Positions 1 through 12,994 of a stretch of 64,000 nt of DNA are shown in pieces. Source of the stretch: Aptenodytes patagonicus (taxonomy: Eukaryota > Chordata > Aves > Sphenisciformes > Spheniscidae); NCBI RefSeq assembly GCF_965638725.1, contig NC_134982.1, forward strand, positions 46,609,182 to 46,673,181, read 5' to 3'. A program made the translations under genes and the position numbers. The notes under the pieces were generated by a model, which was given only the letters and a program-made list of their open reading frames with translations, was not told where the DNA came from and searched no databases. Within the stretch, counting starts at the first letter, position 1. Each line of letters opens with the position of its first letter.

Positions 1-1839
1 TCAAAAGGTAAGCAGTGCATCAAGGCCATTTTTTGTCTTCTTGGATCCCTTATGCACTTACAGAATTATTTTTTTATGTGCTTTGTTTATCTCTTAGCTT
101 TTATGTTAGACTTTCTGATTTTAGTCCTACATGTCTGTGCTGTTCTTCTATGCTGTAACCACTTGAGATAATTTACCTTTTTTTTTTTTTTTTTTGCACT
201 CCCTCTTGTGTTAGATGTCTTTGAAGATATCATGGTTTGACCATACTGCTCATATTCCTCTTTCCATCACAGAGATAGCTTCATAATCAGTCTCATTCAA
301 ACTGTCTTTAAACGTAAGAGCTCCTGACAGGACAAATCATGGGTGTTCCCCAGGCTAATATTGCATTATACTCCTAAGGGGTCAAGAGTCAAAACCCGTT
401 TAAAACAACAGAAAAAGAGGATTTTCCCTTCATGCTTCTAGTGGCTCTGGGGAAAGGCAGGGTAGGGTAGTGAAGGATCTTGGGTAAAATTGTAATTCAT
501 AAGCCACCTTTGCTGTGTTTATAAAAGGCAACTGGTGTCAATAGAAACTGTGAATACCTGACTTTTCTGTAGAATTAAATTCCAGTCAATGATTATCTTA
601 GTATTGTTAAACACTATTGTCTGTGCTGACAGTGTTAACTGTGCTGTCCCAGTTACCATTTTGAAAAGGTTTTTGACAATAATCTGTAAAAATAAATGTC
701 CTAATTTCATAAAGCTTTATGTCATCATATATATTTCATCAGTAGGCTAGATCAGGTGTTCTGGACCTGAGGAATTTGGTCCAAAAGGCATTTCTGGCTT
801 GGTAAGAAATGCCTTTTGAATACCTGTCTCATTGAACAGGAGCCAGATCATTGATCTCGTGTCATAAGGCACTACCTTAATAAGGCTAAAAATAATACTG
901 AGTTCATGATGAGAGAATGAGTCCTGAGAATATCCTGCAAGATACAGCACTGTTCTAAACTCTCCTTATGGTGGGAAATCACAAGGAGAAGAAGCAGAGC
1001 ACACTGTGACCTTTTGGCTGAATGCCAGGATGCTGTACCGCCCAGAGCAGAAAAGACAAAATGCAAGTTTTTGTATTTAAGTAGGAAGATCATACAGAAG
1101 TCTAAAAGGGAAGGGTAACAAGCAGTGCTGGACATTGTACAGGTAAGTGCATTGTGAGAATCCTAATAATGAGAACAGCAAAAAACTCTTTTAAAAAGGT
1201 AAGAGATCAAAGTGGAATTTGTCCTTAATTACTAGTAGTGCTCAACATTTCTTTCTTTTCTAATCTATGTCATGCTCATTGAATTGACTACAGTAAGGCT
1301 ACCAAGGCAGCAGAAGGCCTGGGCTATAATGGCAAAAAATAATGATAATGTGTGTAAATTAGGGAGTGCAATCCTTTCCCTGGTAAATCTTCCCAGTTAC
1401 TGGGCAAATGTATCACAAAAATCAGTGACTTTAAATTACCGTCTCTGTATAGATCACAGCATGTTAGCCATCTTTTAAAGAACTCAAACGGAAAAAAGAC
1501 TGAAGGGTTTGCCCCATCATGCAACAAACTTTGACAGAAATGAAAAATCTAAACCTCTTGTATTCATTACATTCCTGTCCTCAACTAGACTAATCCACTA
1601 TGAACCGAACTGAGACACTTAAGCCATTGCATTTAGGGCACTAAGTAGCCATTTGTGGTCATTATTTTTCAGATACCCCAAGCTAGAAATACTCTGTCAT
1701 GATTAATTCTCTAAATCAACAGGTTCAAATCCATCCACATATTCCTGAACTTGGAAACCATCTAAAAGAAGGGGAAAAGAGTGTCTTCCTATAGTTCACT
1801 TGCAGATCTGCTCCTCTTATCCCCAACATGTTATAACAA
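1..1839. other. Intergenic, no gene seen
   Basis: AT-rich single-copy-looking sequence. The only distinct items are a T-run at about 180-196 and a perfect inverted repeat at 782-818. Open frames are all below 90 codons, lack domain-like content and overlap one another on both strands. Confidence 0.7.
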
Positions 1840-2135
1840 AACTAGAGGTAGTACAGGAAAGAGCAGGAAGAATGATCAAAAGGATGGAATGGCTCCACAG
1901 AAAAAGGAGGATTGAGAAGGGATGTGGAAAAGCACTATAAAATCACTGTGGGACAAGGGAGAGGTGTCAAGAAACTTTTTTTTTTTCCCCACAAAAAATA
2001 TGGTTTCAGGTGGCAAAGTCCCATCAGGGAACAGAAGAAAAGGAAAGTCTTCTTTGGACTGTGTAGTTAAGCAGTGGAACTCCTTGATGCAGGATGCCGA
2101 GGATGCAGAAGGTGTAGGTGTAACATGACAAAGTG
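1840..2135 (+). mobile_element. Ancient CR1 LINE fragment (plus orientation)
   Basis: Diverged sequence that follows the 3' part of the CR1 ORF2 consensus as I know it. It starts with the 'gtacaggaaagagcaggaag'-type block and 'atgatcaaaaggatggaatg', passes a 'ctataaaatcac' block, and ends with a 'gtggaactccttgatgcagg' block. Indels break every frame. It belongs to an old class shared with other reptiles, far more diverged than the copy at 20706. Edges are approximate. Confidence 0.65.
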
Positions 2136-5100
2136 AAGGCAGAAAAATCCTGCAGTACTTCCAGAAAAATAGAACCATTGGTACTCTAACTCTTACACTG
2201 TTTCTTCATCTATCACGTATGTGAAAGAAAAAATGTAAGCTACAAATGAGTATTATTCTGCTGAAATCTCAGAATACATCTTGGTTGCTGAAGACAAAAA
2301 AAGATTGCTGTACAAATATGGGTATATGTGTGTCTGCGAAGTCCTCCTGTTCGTGTTGAATGAAAGACATGCAGTGAAATTGTGACAGTGTGGATTCAAA
2401 TCACGTGGGCTGATTTGGTTATATGAGTTTTCCTGTCCCTGCCTAACTGGAAAGGGCTCCTGCAGTGCAAGTTCGCTAAAGGATAACCATGTCTCTCTAG
2501 AAATTACTTGTTAGTGTGGCAAACTGACGCATCACATTAACATGCACCACTCCAGTCACAAGAGGAAAGGCTGTGCACTCAAGTCAGCACTGGAGACACT
2601 TAGCCTGGGGCCCTTTTTGGAGCAGTGGAGTAGGAATGGGAAAAAAAGATGCCCCTGCCAACAGCAACCACACCCAAGATACCATCTCCTTCTTCAGCAT
2701 CTTCCCCAAAACCTTTCTCTGTGTGGTGCCAGCCTCAGCAGCTTGCTCTCCTAACTCTCCATGATGTTCTTCCTGCCTCAGGAATAGTGGTGTGACTGAG
2801 GGAATGGCAGCAAATAAGTAGGTGGTTTTTTGAACACCAGGTAGAAAAAAGACAAGACATTCCTGTAAGTTTTCAATACCACTTCAAAACAGGGAGACCG
2901 AGACTGACACAGATATTCAATCTTACAGTTTAAATGCAGCCTGGGTCTTTTGTGGGTGTTAGTATAAATACTTGATTATAATACAGGTTAATAAACATGA
3001 ATAGCGTTTTGTAAAGAGCAACAATTCGTGTCTTTATATCCTAGCTATATCCTGATAGGAAAAATGATTTTGCAGGGGGTAGAGAGCTATGTCAAGATAA
3101 AATCATAGAGCACTTCACAGCAAAAAAGTGTTAAGCATTCGGCAGTGTTTAAAAATATACACTTACTATATCCCACATACGTGTTAATTTTATTTACATA
3201 TAGTAGAGCCAAACATTTTAAGACAATCCATGTCTGGGCAAAGTGATATGCATTTTATTAAATCAATACACACATCAATTTAATATTTTACTACTAAATG
3301 TGTGGGTAGATTTCATATTAAAATGTCTGTGTCTGTATTTGTATGTGTAATTAGCCCCAAGCCTGTTTTAGTCTTCACATTTAGTTGTTCAAAAGTACAG
3401 GTTTTAATGGTAATACTTCCTTTAAGAGGCCTGGGAAAATAGTTGCAGAGTCAGTTCCTATAGAGATTACAGAAAGTGGTTGTCTGAAGGATAAAATTTT
3501 GCTTAAAGTCTCTTCAGTTCTGCCTCTTATCTAGTAGTCACAGTTTTGCCAAATGTCTTACTATTTTTTCATCAGGGAGCAGATAATAACTCAAAAGCCT
3601 CAGCCAAAACAAACTCTTTGAAAAGATCTTATGAAATCATTTCTCCTTGCAAATCCATAAAAATCGCCTCGGACTCCTTATCAATAGAAAGGCTTAAAGA
3701 GGGTGCAGAAGTCGTTGAATTATGATGTGCTTGTTTTAATGAAATTCCACTCCTGCTGGGATGTTCCCTGCAGATTTTCCATATTTCAGCATGGGAAAGG
3801 TTTGATGCTTTCCTGCCGGTGCCAAGAGTTAATTGAAAACATTTCAGGATAAATTCAGCTTGGGGGCCAACGCTCCCATTCCTTCATTATTCTTAACAAT
3901 AATAGAGGAGTAATACAATTATTAATAGGCATGTTGTATCCTCTTAAAGAGGCAGTGTGTTTCTGAAACCGTGTCTTTTCACATTCTTTTTCTTAAGCAA
4001 ATCTGAAACAAACAGAAGAATAGAAATCTTAGGAGAAAAGCAAGCCTGGCTGGTATATTATACTGTTCACCACTTTTTTGCCACAGTGAGTATTTAGCTA
4101 TTGTTAAATATAGGTAGTTACTTAAAGTAAATTAAAAAAAAAAAAAAAAATCACTCATCTAGACCAGAATTTCCTGAAGGTTTTTATGTTTAAAGTCTCA
4201 ACCCTGGTGTGACACTAAATTATTTTCTTTGAAGGTATGTATATCCTCAGAGTTATTCAAGGACATTCAGAAAAGTGAAATGTAATTTTTAATAAAACTG
4301 CCATAGTTTTAAAGTTTCAATCAGTTTTGAAATCACATATCCTTCTTAGGATTTATGTTTTCAGTCTAATGAATCTGAAATAAGGGGGGGGTGGGTTTCT
4401 CCAGAATACATTAGATTGTCCTGCTCGCCCAGGGCTACTTATATGTTATCTCCCAAGGTAAACAATTTATATTATAACCTTGCAAAAAATACTATTTTCA
4501 TTTTCATTACTTTTCTTCTGACCTAGAGTCTTGACGCATTCATTGCAATTTTGTCAGTATTTACACACTCCTGATAACTTAAATGTTGAAACTCATAAAA
4601 GTTATAAATAGTTAGGGAAACATTTCCAAAATAATGTTATGTTTTCACTTAGCTTATTATCATCACTGAGAACCAAGGAATCAGGACAAAAGGTTTACCG
4701 TTATTGTCTCCAAATTTTAGGCACAGTTCTGAATACATTTTTATCTCTTCTTCACACTACTCCTCCCAAAACAGACAACACAAAATATAAAGCATCTCCA
4801 ATTATTTGCAGAACTATTTTGCCATAAAGCTTGCACACCGAAGGATCACAAAAATAGTCCAAACAAATGGAATTTAAAGGATTCCTATAGACTACAATGA
4901 GTCAAGGCCATATTTGTACCATTTCAAAAGGCTGTGTCTGACTTACTACAGTTATTCCCATTTTTTAACAGAAGTCCTGCCGGCAAAAGTCTATGGTGGG
5001 GTCCCTGCCCATTTTGGCAGCAGACATGATATTTAGAACTGCCCCAGTGTAGAAGACTCTCCAGACAGAGCTGGGGTAGTTTAATCAGCTTTCTGCACCC

Positions 5101-7598
5101 TGTCTTAAACTCCTCACACAGGACAGCAGGGGTGAAAGGGATTAAGGCTGGAACACTTTTCCAAGCAGCAGTGCCCAGCTGATGTAGCATCCCAGGAGAC
5201 AACTGAAAGGCAGGTGTAGTTTAAGGAAGTTTTTATACACTGGTATGAGGGTAGGGCCTGGCTAGAATCAGGGCCAGGGTTAGGAACAATTTCTGCCTCA
5301 GGTATCCCTACTGTGAAACAGGAATATCTGATGAGTCAGAGCTGCCAATGTGCAACCATCTCCCTCGATGTGCACAGCGGAGCACTGAGACCATGCTGGG
5401 CTTCAACTATGGGCTGAGAGAGCATCACCACACAACGGTTTCACTTTTTCGCATAAATTTAGCAAATTTTCCCTACCAAACTGTTTAAGAAAATCAAATT
5501 TGCTCCCATGATTATCAAAAAGGCAGACTTCAGCTAGCTTGTACATACAGCTTACGGGACAGGATGCTTCTTAATACAGAGGAAGCACTTGGTTGCTACA
5601 GCTCTTTTCCTTGCTTACTACACACAGATCTGGGCCAGCCAGACAATATTCTGACTAAAGTGTTCCCAATAAGCTCTGGAAAGAGTCAGAATTATTTCTG
5701 AATATAATGGGAGGGATTATATTCAGACTCTACGTGCAGTCAGTATGTTCTAAAATGTAGCCTAATATTGCCAAAAATGAAACCACTCAAGGTTTGTACA
5801 GCCCAAAAGGGAAAAGGTTTCCCAGTTTCTCAGATTTCTGTATCTTTCTTATCTGCTCTTTTTCCAAACATGTCTTCTCCACTTTAGCAATAGCTTTTGC
5901 ATAGTAACACGTTCTTCAACACATCCAGGCACTCCACTTTACTCACCTCAGTAGGTTTTTGGCCAACTCTCTAAGTTACACCAGGTCAAACCCAAGCATT
6001 AGTTGCCTGTTGATTCACATAACCTTGTGTCTTCTCAACCACCATTTATCTATCTGAGTAATCTTTCACTCTAAGTACAGAAATAAAGCCATAGGCTAAA
6101 TACTGACGTCAGTTACACTATTGCGAACTCAGATTACCTCTAACGGGAGTCAATGATTTAGAACTATGCAAACAAGACTACATCATAAAAAGGTGAGAAG
6201 TTTTGGACACGCTATTTGTCACAAATGTTCTTTCAGCATTCGCTTCCATGGCCTCAATTCCTGAGATGCACAGACCAAGACATTGACTTCCCCATGTCCT
6301 TTAGACTAATTTGCAAACATATGGTATATGCCTGAATATACTAATATGAAAAAGAAAAGTAAAATAGCATAAGAGTTTCTGTGGACTGCTGCTTTGCTTT
6401 CTGCTATAATCCACTTTCATGTGACATCCAAAATGTTTTCATGAGTTTAGAATGACACCGTAACTCCTGAGAAGAGATAACATGGAGACCACCACTACCG
6501 AGTAATTATTCTAATGGCACTTTCTTTTCTACAGTCTAAAAATGATTTTGTGATTTCACTCTCTTATGTCAGAATGCAATAGGATTTCAGAAGACAGGCA
6601 AGTATCCCAGCAGAGAATTTTCTAGATTTAGGTGTCATCACGCTAAAACTACAAAGATCATGCCTACAATAGCACTTCCTCAACTGCTACCACTGGTTGA
6701 ATTAGAAGAAGGCTTAGCGCTATTGCCAGTGGACGACAGGAAACTGTAGTTCTTGTATTTGTTCTGTTTAAACCATCTAACCTCATATATTTTTTAAACA
6801 ATGAAAATTAGCACAAGCCAAATATACACTCACACCATAAAGTAGTAGGTGATTGCATTATTTTAGTATAAGATGTTATAAACAGATGTGGCTTGATTTC
6901 TGTATTAAGAGAGGACATCTAGCAAGCTATGTTTATTTCTGTGAGGCTGTGTGTTTTGTGACTACACAGAGCACTGTAATCTCTCAGATAGTACTATGTT
7001 AAAAATACAGACTGTGTTCGCGCTGTCTATATTTATATGTAGGCATACTTATAAGGGAGAAGACTCAGTTGTCTTGTATTTCTGTTGTTTTGAGGCAGCA
7101 AGATACTGTGGTGATGAGTGTCAAAGACATGTTTATAAACAAGTATTTCTCTCTTGAAAAGGAAAGAGAGGTCCCTTCTGCACTTTCAGTTTCCTCCAAA
7201 TTCTCTTCCCAGTCCTGTCCTTCCCTCTTCCAATCAAACTGCCCATTTTCCAATTCGTAAGTGTTATCATCAGACAGACACTTTCCTTTTCCTCATTATA
7301 TTCCCTTACATTTCAGTATTTCCCTTGTATTATACTTCCCCTCTCCCTCTTGTCTCCAGGTCCTGGACTAAAATATATGTTTTGGTCTCTACTCTCCTCC
7401 TAAACTTCCATTGCACCCTTCCCACTGTTTTCCACCCTCTCTGGCCTTGTGTGCATGTGCAACAGCTACCTCTTCTCCCCAACCTCCCTGCATCACCATC
7501 TCCATCGAAGTGTGTCATATGTATGCCTGAGCCTGACCTCACTCTAGATCTACCCGAAGAGCATCTTGGATTACCCATTGTCATGTCAACATTAAAAC
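2136..7598. other. Intergenic, no gene seen
   Basis: AT-rich gene-free DNA with an A-run at about 4132-4150 and a G-run at 4385-4391. Open frames are short and unconvincing. A non-repetitive AT-rich block around 3735-3960 with TTAATTG and TATTAATA motifs looks like a candidate conserved element. From about 7150 the sequence becomes pyrimidine-rich on the plus strand, which produces a 169-codon open frame I do not regard as a gene. Confidence 0.6.
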
Positions 7599-8165
7599 CA
7601 CAGAATTATAGAAAGTTATTTAAATGGGACCTCTGGAGATCATCTGCTCCCACCTTCTGCTAGAAGCTTTATTCCAGCCAACACTAGATGAAGTCAGCTG
7701 CGGCTCTTGCTAGCCAAGTCTTGAAAACCTCTAAGGATGAAGGTGCCGGAGTTTCTCCGGGAAACATGTCCCAGTGCTGCACTACCCCTCCTGGCGAAGT
7801 TCTTCCTAATGCTCAGTCTGAGCCACCTAGTTTGTACCTGCTGCACCTTGTCATACCTTCTAACACTACCAAGAAGAGTCTGGCCCTGTAGTCTTTACAA
7901 GTCCCCTTCCAGTGCCCATGGGCTGCCATTAGATTACTGGTAGCCTCTTCTCAGCTGGGCTAAAGTTCAGCTCCCTCATCTTTTCCTCATTGGTCACAAA
8001 CTCTAGCCATCCTGGCAGCCTTCCACTAGCCCTTCCAGTTTCTCAATATCCTTCTTGAACTTGACGGAGGAGTTTTCTCAAAACTGGACACAGTGTTTGA
8101 GGTGCAGTGTCATGAACAACCAAGAACATGGGGATGATAACTTCCTTCTCCAGCTTCTGGAGATG
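7599..8165 (-). mobile_element. Middle-aged CR1 LINE 3' fragment
   Basis: The element's 3' end is at the left, a decayed form of the CATAGAAT tail followed by 'gggacctctggagatcatct'. Further recognisable CR1 blocks follow: 'ttgaaaacctctaaggatga', 'cagtgctgcactacccctcc', 'ttcttcctaatgctcagtct' and 'aaaactggacacagtgtttg'. It is 5'-truncated within ORF2, and the frame is destroyed. It is more diverged than the copies at 20706 and 39644. Confidence 0.85.
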
Positions 8166-8929
8166 GGAAAAAAGTCCTCTCCAAAGCTGAATATTCATCT
8201 TACTTCCGCATTACTCTTCCTTTTCTGGCCCTGCCAACATTACTAAAGCCAGTTACCTTTCTTTCGCCACCTCTGTTATTTTCAATCTGTGTCTCAGCTA
8301 ACCTCTTGATAATTTTTGTAGCTTCTTTCTCCTTATTAGCAAGTACACTATTTGTTCATTCTCCAAACCTTCTCTACACAATGGTCATCTCATTTTCTCA
8401 GCCTTTCTTCCTCTCATCCATTCAAAATACCACTTTTGAAAGTGAATCTCTCTTTACACAGCCATGTCTTTGCTCTGTATCACCTTATTAATGTATTTCT
8501 GGGTTGCCTACACCTCACACTTCACCTTCTGACCCATCCTACTAAACTTTAGCCTGTCTGTTTCCTTACTCCAGGGTGTTCCTCCTTCCCCTCCCTGACG
8601 CATGTCCAAGGTATAGTATTAGCACTATGTCACTGTGTGTTTACAAAAACCTCTCTTCGTGCACATTCACCTTCTACTATAATACTCACTTGGCTCATAA
8701 TAAATTCATGAAAAGAACTTTTTTAAAAAAGGGGGTTTTGTCAATGACTATTTTGATTTTGGCACCAAATGCTGATCGCTAGCAGTAGCCGCATAAATCA
8801 TCCCTCTTTATTGTTTTATTTTTATGCCCTTCAGTTACATTTGCACTGCCTGAGTTTTGGAGGTAAATATCCAAAATATTAGCTGAAAGCTTCCTCAGAA
8901 AGCAAATCTTTCCCACATCCTTCCCTGCA

Positions 8930-9145
8930 GTTCCTCTTTAAGAGGTGTCAGCATGGCTGAGAGAATGAAGTGGCTCCACATTGTTTGCCTGAACTATTAT
9001 GTGTTTAACATTTCCATAACAAAAGTGCCACTCGACTTCTCCCCGATTAATGCAGCTCGAGGGCTCTTGTCCTCCTTTAATAAAACATTGTTGAAATCAT
9101 TTATTTAGAGCCCCTGGTTACTAGTGGGAGAATGACCATCTTTGT
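8930..9145. promoter_or_regulatory. Candidate conserved non-coding element
   Basis: Non-repetitive block with mixed composition, no long open frame and dense factor-like motifs: TTTAAGAGG, CCGATTAATG, ATAAAACATTG and ATTTATTTAG. It lies about 5 kb downstream of the GAS1 stop. The call is from texture only; no alignment was possible. Confidence 0.25.
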
Positions 9146-11429
9146 GCCAAAATATAGTGTATACAGTCCACTATTTTGTAGTAGATCATTCTGTTATTTA
9201 AGAAATTGATTAAATGGATGTCTTAGAAAGTATTTATGCTAATAGCGCATTACTTATGTCATTCAGACAATCAATGTGAGCCTTTTCAACTGTCTACCAC
9301 AGCCAATGCCTCAAGTAAAATACAGTAACTTTCGACTTTACTGCTTACAAATCTGTATCACAGACTTGAAATCTCATAGAGAAGCACTGCTCTTCCCATT
9401 TGAAAATGTTTTCTGTTGTAAGACTACCTACTTTTCCTGAGGACTTGCAATGTGTATGTTATCACAGGCAGTGTGGCAGTGTGTGATGTTATTACTGGGG
9501 ACAGGAACAAAATTGATTGAAGGTCTGAATTTGTTTTAGTGACACTGAAGATGCAATACAACTCAGTCACTCAAGCAGTGTTTTCCATGACTCAGCTGGT
9601 GATGATTTTGTGTCCCACTACTTTTTATCCATGCACCTTGGCTATTTTGGGGTTCCTCTCACCCTCCTCCAGTGTACTCAAAAGAAAAAACAAACCAAAA
9701 AGCAAGTACTGGTTTTGCATTGCATTGAGGTGGAATTTCTTGTTCTGCACATGCAAAGTTGTCTGCAGGCACCTTTGCAGCCCTACCATAGATACGCACT
9801 ACAGATACATGCCTGCAGTGAGAGATCTGGTACACTAACAGCTCTTAGGAGGAGTGGAGAGGAGATTGTAACTAAAATCCATCACGCTTTCCAATGTGAC
9901 CGTGAAAGACTTGGCCAAACCAGAGCTTTGCTCTCCCTCATTGTAAGGCTTCATTTCATAACAATTTTGAAAGTTACGTATGCCTGCCTGTATACATTGG
10001 TGTATATTGTTAAAAATAAACAGAGACCTTATGTTATGTCCATTGTGATTGCATACAAAAGCTTTGCTGTGCGCTTGGGTGATCAGTGAAGCTTGAATCT
10101 CCCTCTATTTACTGTATGGTCACTGTCAGTTCAATGAACTGCCTCCTTGTTCTCCACCATTGTCCCACACTCCCTTAAACATTTGTCACTGAAGTGCCTC
10201 CAAAGACAAATAAACTGTCACCAAGAATTCAAACCTGGTAACTGGGAATGAAAAGGGAGCAGAACTTACTGGATTATTTTACATGAAATGGTGGAGAGTT
10301 CCTTCTCCCCCCGGAAGAGATTGGCTGGACAGGACCTTGGCAAGGAGCACTTTCGAATATCCAGACAAATGAGAGAACTTCCTTTCCTGTGGAAAATCTC
10401 CCTCTGTCAGGGAACGTGAAGTCTTTTCCTCGCTTAAAGCTGTCCTTGCTACATCCCTTGACATTTCAAGCATTCCATTTGTCTCAAAATCAAGCAAAAG
10501 AAATACGAATTTGATGGACATCAACATCTGCACAGGCTTTGTAGGCTGGGACACATACCAATACAGGAAGCCATTCCTCCTGGAAATTGTGCTTACTCCG
10601 ACAACACGACAAAACCCACAGAGTTATCTCCTTATGGGGAGGAGCTCACAGGACAGAATTAGTTCAGCTGTATTTATTGTACAATTATTTAAATTAAAAC
10701 AATCCACTTTCTGCAGGGAAAGAAGCATACAGATGACTCTTCCCTGCCTAGTGGTGCTCAGTGTTGATTTATTCCCGGCAGATGCTTTTGACTGGACTCT
10801 GTAAAATCAAGTCTTGAGTTTATTGTAGCAGTTAATTATCAGTCCTTTTCTAGTGCTAATGTCTTTACTCCTAACTGAAGAAAAATACAGGCTTTTAGCT
10901 GGGACTTAATTTTTCATCAACAACGAGTTAAATAGTCCTTGTGGGTGCTAACTGTTGACAAACTGATAATACGTTTCTGAGCATCTCCTGAAGAACTGGA
11001 GAAAATATTTAAGATCATCTCTGCGCAATTGTGAACTCAGCACTTTGTAAAGAAAGCTGACGCTATTTGCAAGTCTCTCCCAACTACTCTGTCCTCTTCC
11101 TGAAGAAACAAGGTTTCCAACTTGAACAATAAGCTTACTCAACCGTTCAGATGACTGTAAAAACGAGCTTCAGATCATAGCCCCACACCATACTCATACA
11201 CTTGTTTGGTATCACGACGATTTGGGGGTTGGTTTATGTGCGTGCACGTGCGCCTGTGTGCGTTTATCGCTGGGCAACCTAATCAAATTCCCACCCTAAA
11301 GAAATAATAAAATAATCTGTCATTGAAATAACTAATCCAGAAGCAGTGATTTCTAATTTTGTTGATTTATACAACAGACAGATGTGGACTTGCCCTCTGT
11401 CGAGATCTGGTAAGATGAAAAAGACACTA

Positions 11430-11960
11430 TCTTGCTAATCTGTTGCCCCCTCAGTCAAAGTTTATTTGTGGTAGCTTTTAAACTTCTGACTCGCTTTCCA
11501 ATCACAGCACTTAAAATGAAAAGCTTTAAATAAACACCATGAATAGAAGATAAATAAACTCCCCCCCCCTTTTTTCTTTTTTTTTTTTTTTGTGAGTGCC
11601 TAGCTTGACGCAGTCCAAACTCAAATCCCCAGAGGACTGAGCTCTCTCTTTTGTGTTAATGTTTAAAAGATTTTCCAATGCTGGAGTTTATTCCTACTGC
11701 AAACATTTCTATTTACAAGGTCAAGTGTATCAGCACTCGACACAGCTTAAGAGTGTAATTATTTATCTAAGGGCGTTTGAGTGTAGATCAGTAGCTCTGG
11801 CAGCAAACCAGGCTTCAGCATGATGCAAAGCAACTCCTAAGAACAATATTACAAGATCTAGTAATTGCTGATCCCTCCAGTGTGTTTACTTTTGCATTCT
11901 TCGTTGTGGGAGAAGGCAGGCTGAATGGCAAACTTTCTTGCGTTTTGTTGCAGCCCCCTT
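11430..11960. promoter_or_regulatory. Candidate conserved non-coding block downstream of GAS1
   Basis: Two non-repetitive sections flank a C/T homopolymer tract (about 11561-11592). They hold TTTATTTGTGG, AATCACAGC, GTAATTATTTATC and AGTAATTGCTGATC motifs. It lies within 2.5 kb of the GAS1 coding end. Conservation is inferred from texture only. Confidence 0.25.
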
Positions 11961-12774
11961 GATGCATGCGCCACTGCCTGCGCGAAGCCTTGTTCCAAAC
12001 GCTTGCCGCCTCTGCGTGATGTATTTCTCACCATTTACTTGTTTGCACGCCTAGGAGCATTTCTAAGAGTGTCAGTGAGAGCAACATGCCTCCACTTCAC
12101 GAAGAAAGCGCAGCGCACTAGTAATTCCACATACATACAGGAGCAGTGTCCTTGAATTGCTTTACTGTCTTCTGGCACTGGCAAGTTACCATGCCAACGC
12201 ATTATAAAATCAACCACTCTTTTAAAGTACTACTTTCAAAGCTGTATTTACTTCTTGCATGTAATTATTCATTAAAGTAAGAATAGCAGTAATTTACATC
12301 TATGTAAAGTATTACAGGCAGACAGAGATTTTTGTTTGTGGATTGTTTTTGGTTTGTTATTCTGTGGTTCGCTCCCCCCCCTTCAACCTCGGGTGCTGAG
12401 AGTTCAAGTGTCCCTGGAAAACAATTTCACTACATCCATTATTTAAAGCTCTTTCTTTACTAATTTACACGTTTAGAAAATACAAAAAGCCATACATATT
12501 TAAAACACAGGCCTTTTTTACGCCTCCTATAAAAAATACAAGGTTTAAGGCAGCTCAGAAATGCGTTCATACAATTCTACAACGTTCATAAAGTCTCTCC
12601 AAATAAGAAAGTTAACTTCTAATCTATAAAATACACTGTACGTTTGATGTTCTAGAAAATACTTCACTGGATCACTGTTGCTGGTATCCCTTTAAACATA
12701 AAATGAAATCTGTACCTTTCCAGAAAAGAGTAGCAAATGCAATTATCTGGCAAGTAGGATGTGGATTTAAAACT

Positions 12775-12780
12775 TTTATT
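12775..12780 (-). terminator. Candidate polyadenylation signal for GAS1
   Basis: AATAAA on the minus strand, about 1.17 kb downstream of the GAS1 stop. It lies beside a long A-run that could also produce it by chance. AATAAA also occurs closer to the stop at 13105-13110 and about 13156-13161, so alternative 3' ends are possible. Confidence 0.35.
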
Positions 12781-12827
12781 TTTTTTTTTAAATAAATTAT
12801 CCCCAAAGCATACAATTTATAAAATTC

Positions 12828-12835
12828 TATATACA
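12828..12835 (-). promoter_or_regulatory. Pumilio-type element in the GAS1 3' UTR
   Basis: The minus strand reads TGTATATA, a perfect UGUANAUA Pumilio-family binding element, in an AU-rich setting about 1.1 kb after the stop codon. An octamer of this kind can occur by chance in AT-rich DNA, so this is a candidate only. Confidence 0.35.
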
Positions 12836-12986
12836 AAGAAGAGCGACTGGTAACAAATCCCAGTTTTAAATACATTTTTTATATAAGATTTACCAGAGGT
12901 CAGCACCCTGATATGACGAGAGGCAATATAACTTTTCAGGATATTTGTACATACATGTTCTCGAGTTTAAAAGTGACTTTCAAAGA

Positions 12987-12994
12987 TGGCAGTG
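12987..12994 (-). promoter_or_regulatory. miR-34/449-type 8-mer target site in the GAS1 3' UTR
   Basis: The minus strand reads CACTGCCA, a full 8-mer match (seed complement plus the trailing A) for the miR-34/449 seed. The preceding bases make TGCACTG, which overlaps it and is the miR-148/152 7-mer match. I recall that miR-34a has been reported to target mammalian GAS1. Function of this copy is inferred from sequence only. Confidence 0.45.

Larger units (their letters stand above)
8166..12439. other. Intergenic, gene-free, downstream of GAS1
   Basis: Contains a pyrimidine-rich stretch (8300-8560), a 14-bp palindrome CTTTTTTAAAAAAG at 8718-8731, a candidate conserved block (8930-9145), an alternating purine-pyrimidine run (11235-11253), and a C/T homopolymer tract at about 11561-11592. 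Open frames up to 159 codons (9610-10089) lack domain-like content, and I see no splice-linked structure. Confidence 0.6.

Noticed and set aside
7154..7663. A 169-codon plus-strand frame.
   Set aside because: Arises from a pyrimidine-rich stretch and ends inside the CR1 fragment. Low-complexity Ser/Pro/Leu content and no domain.
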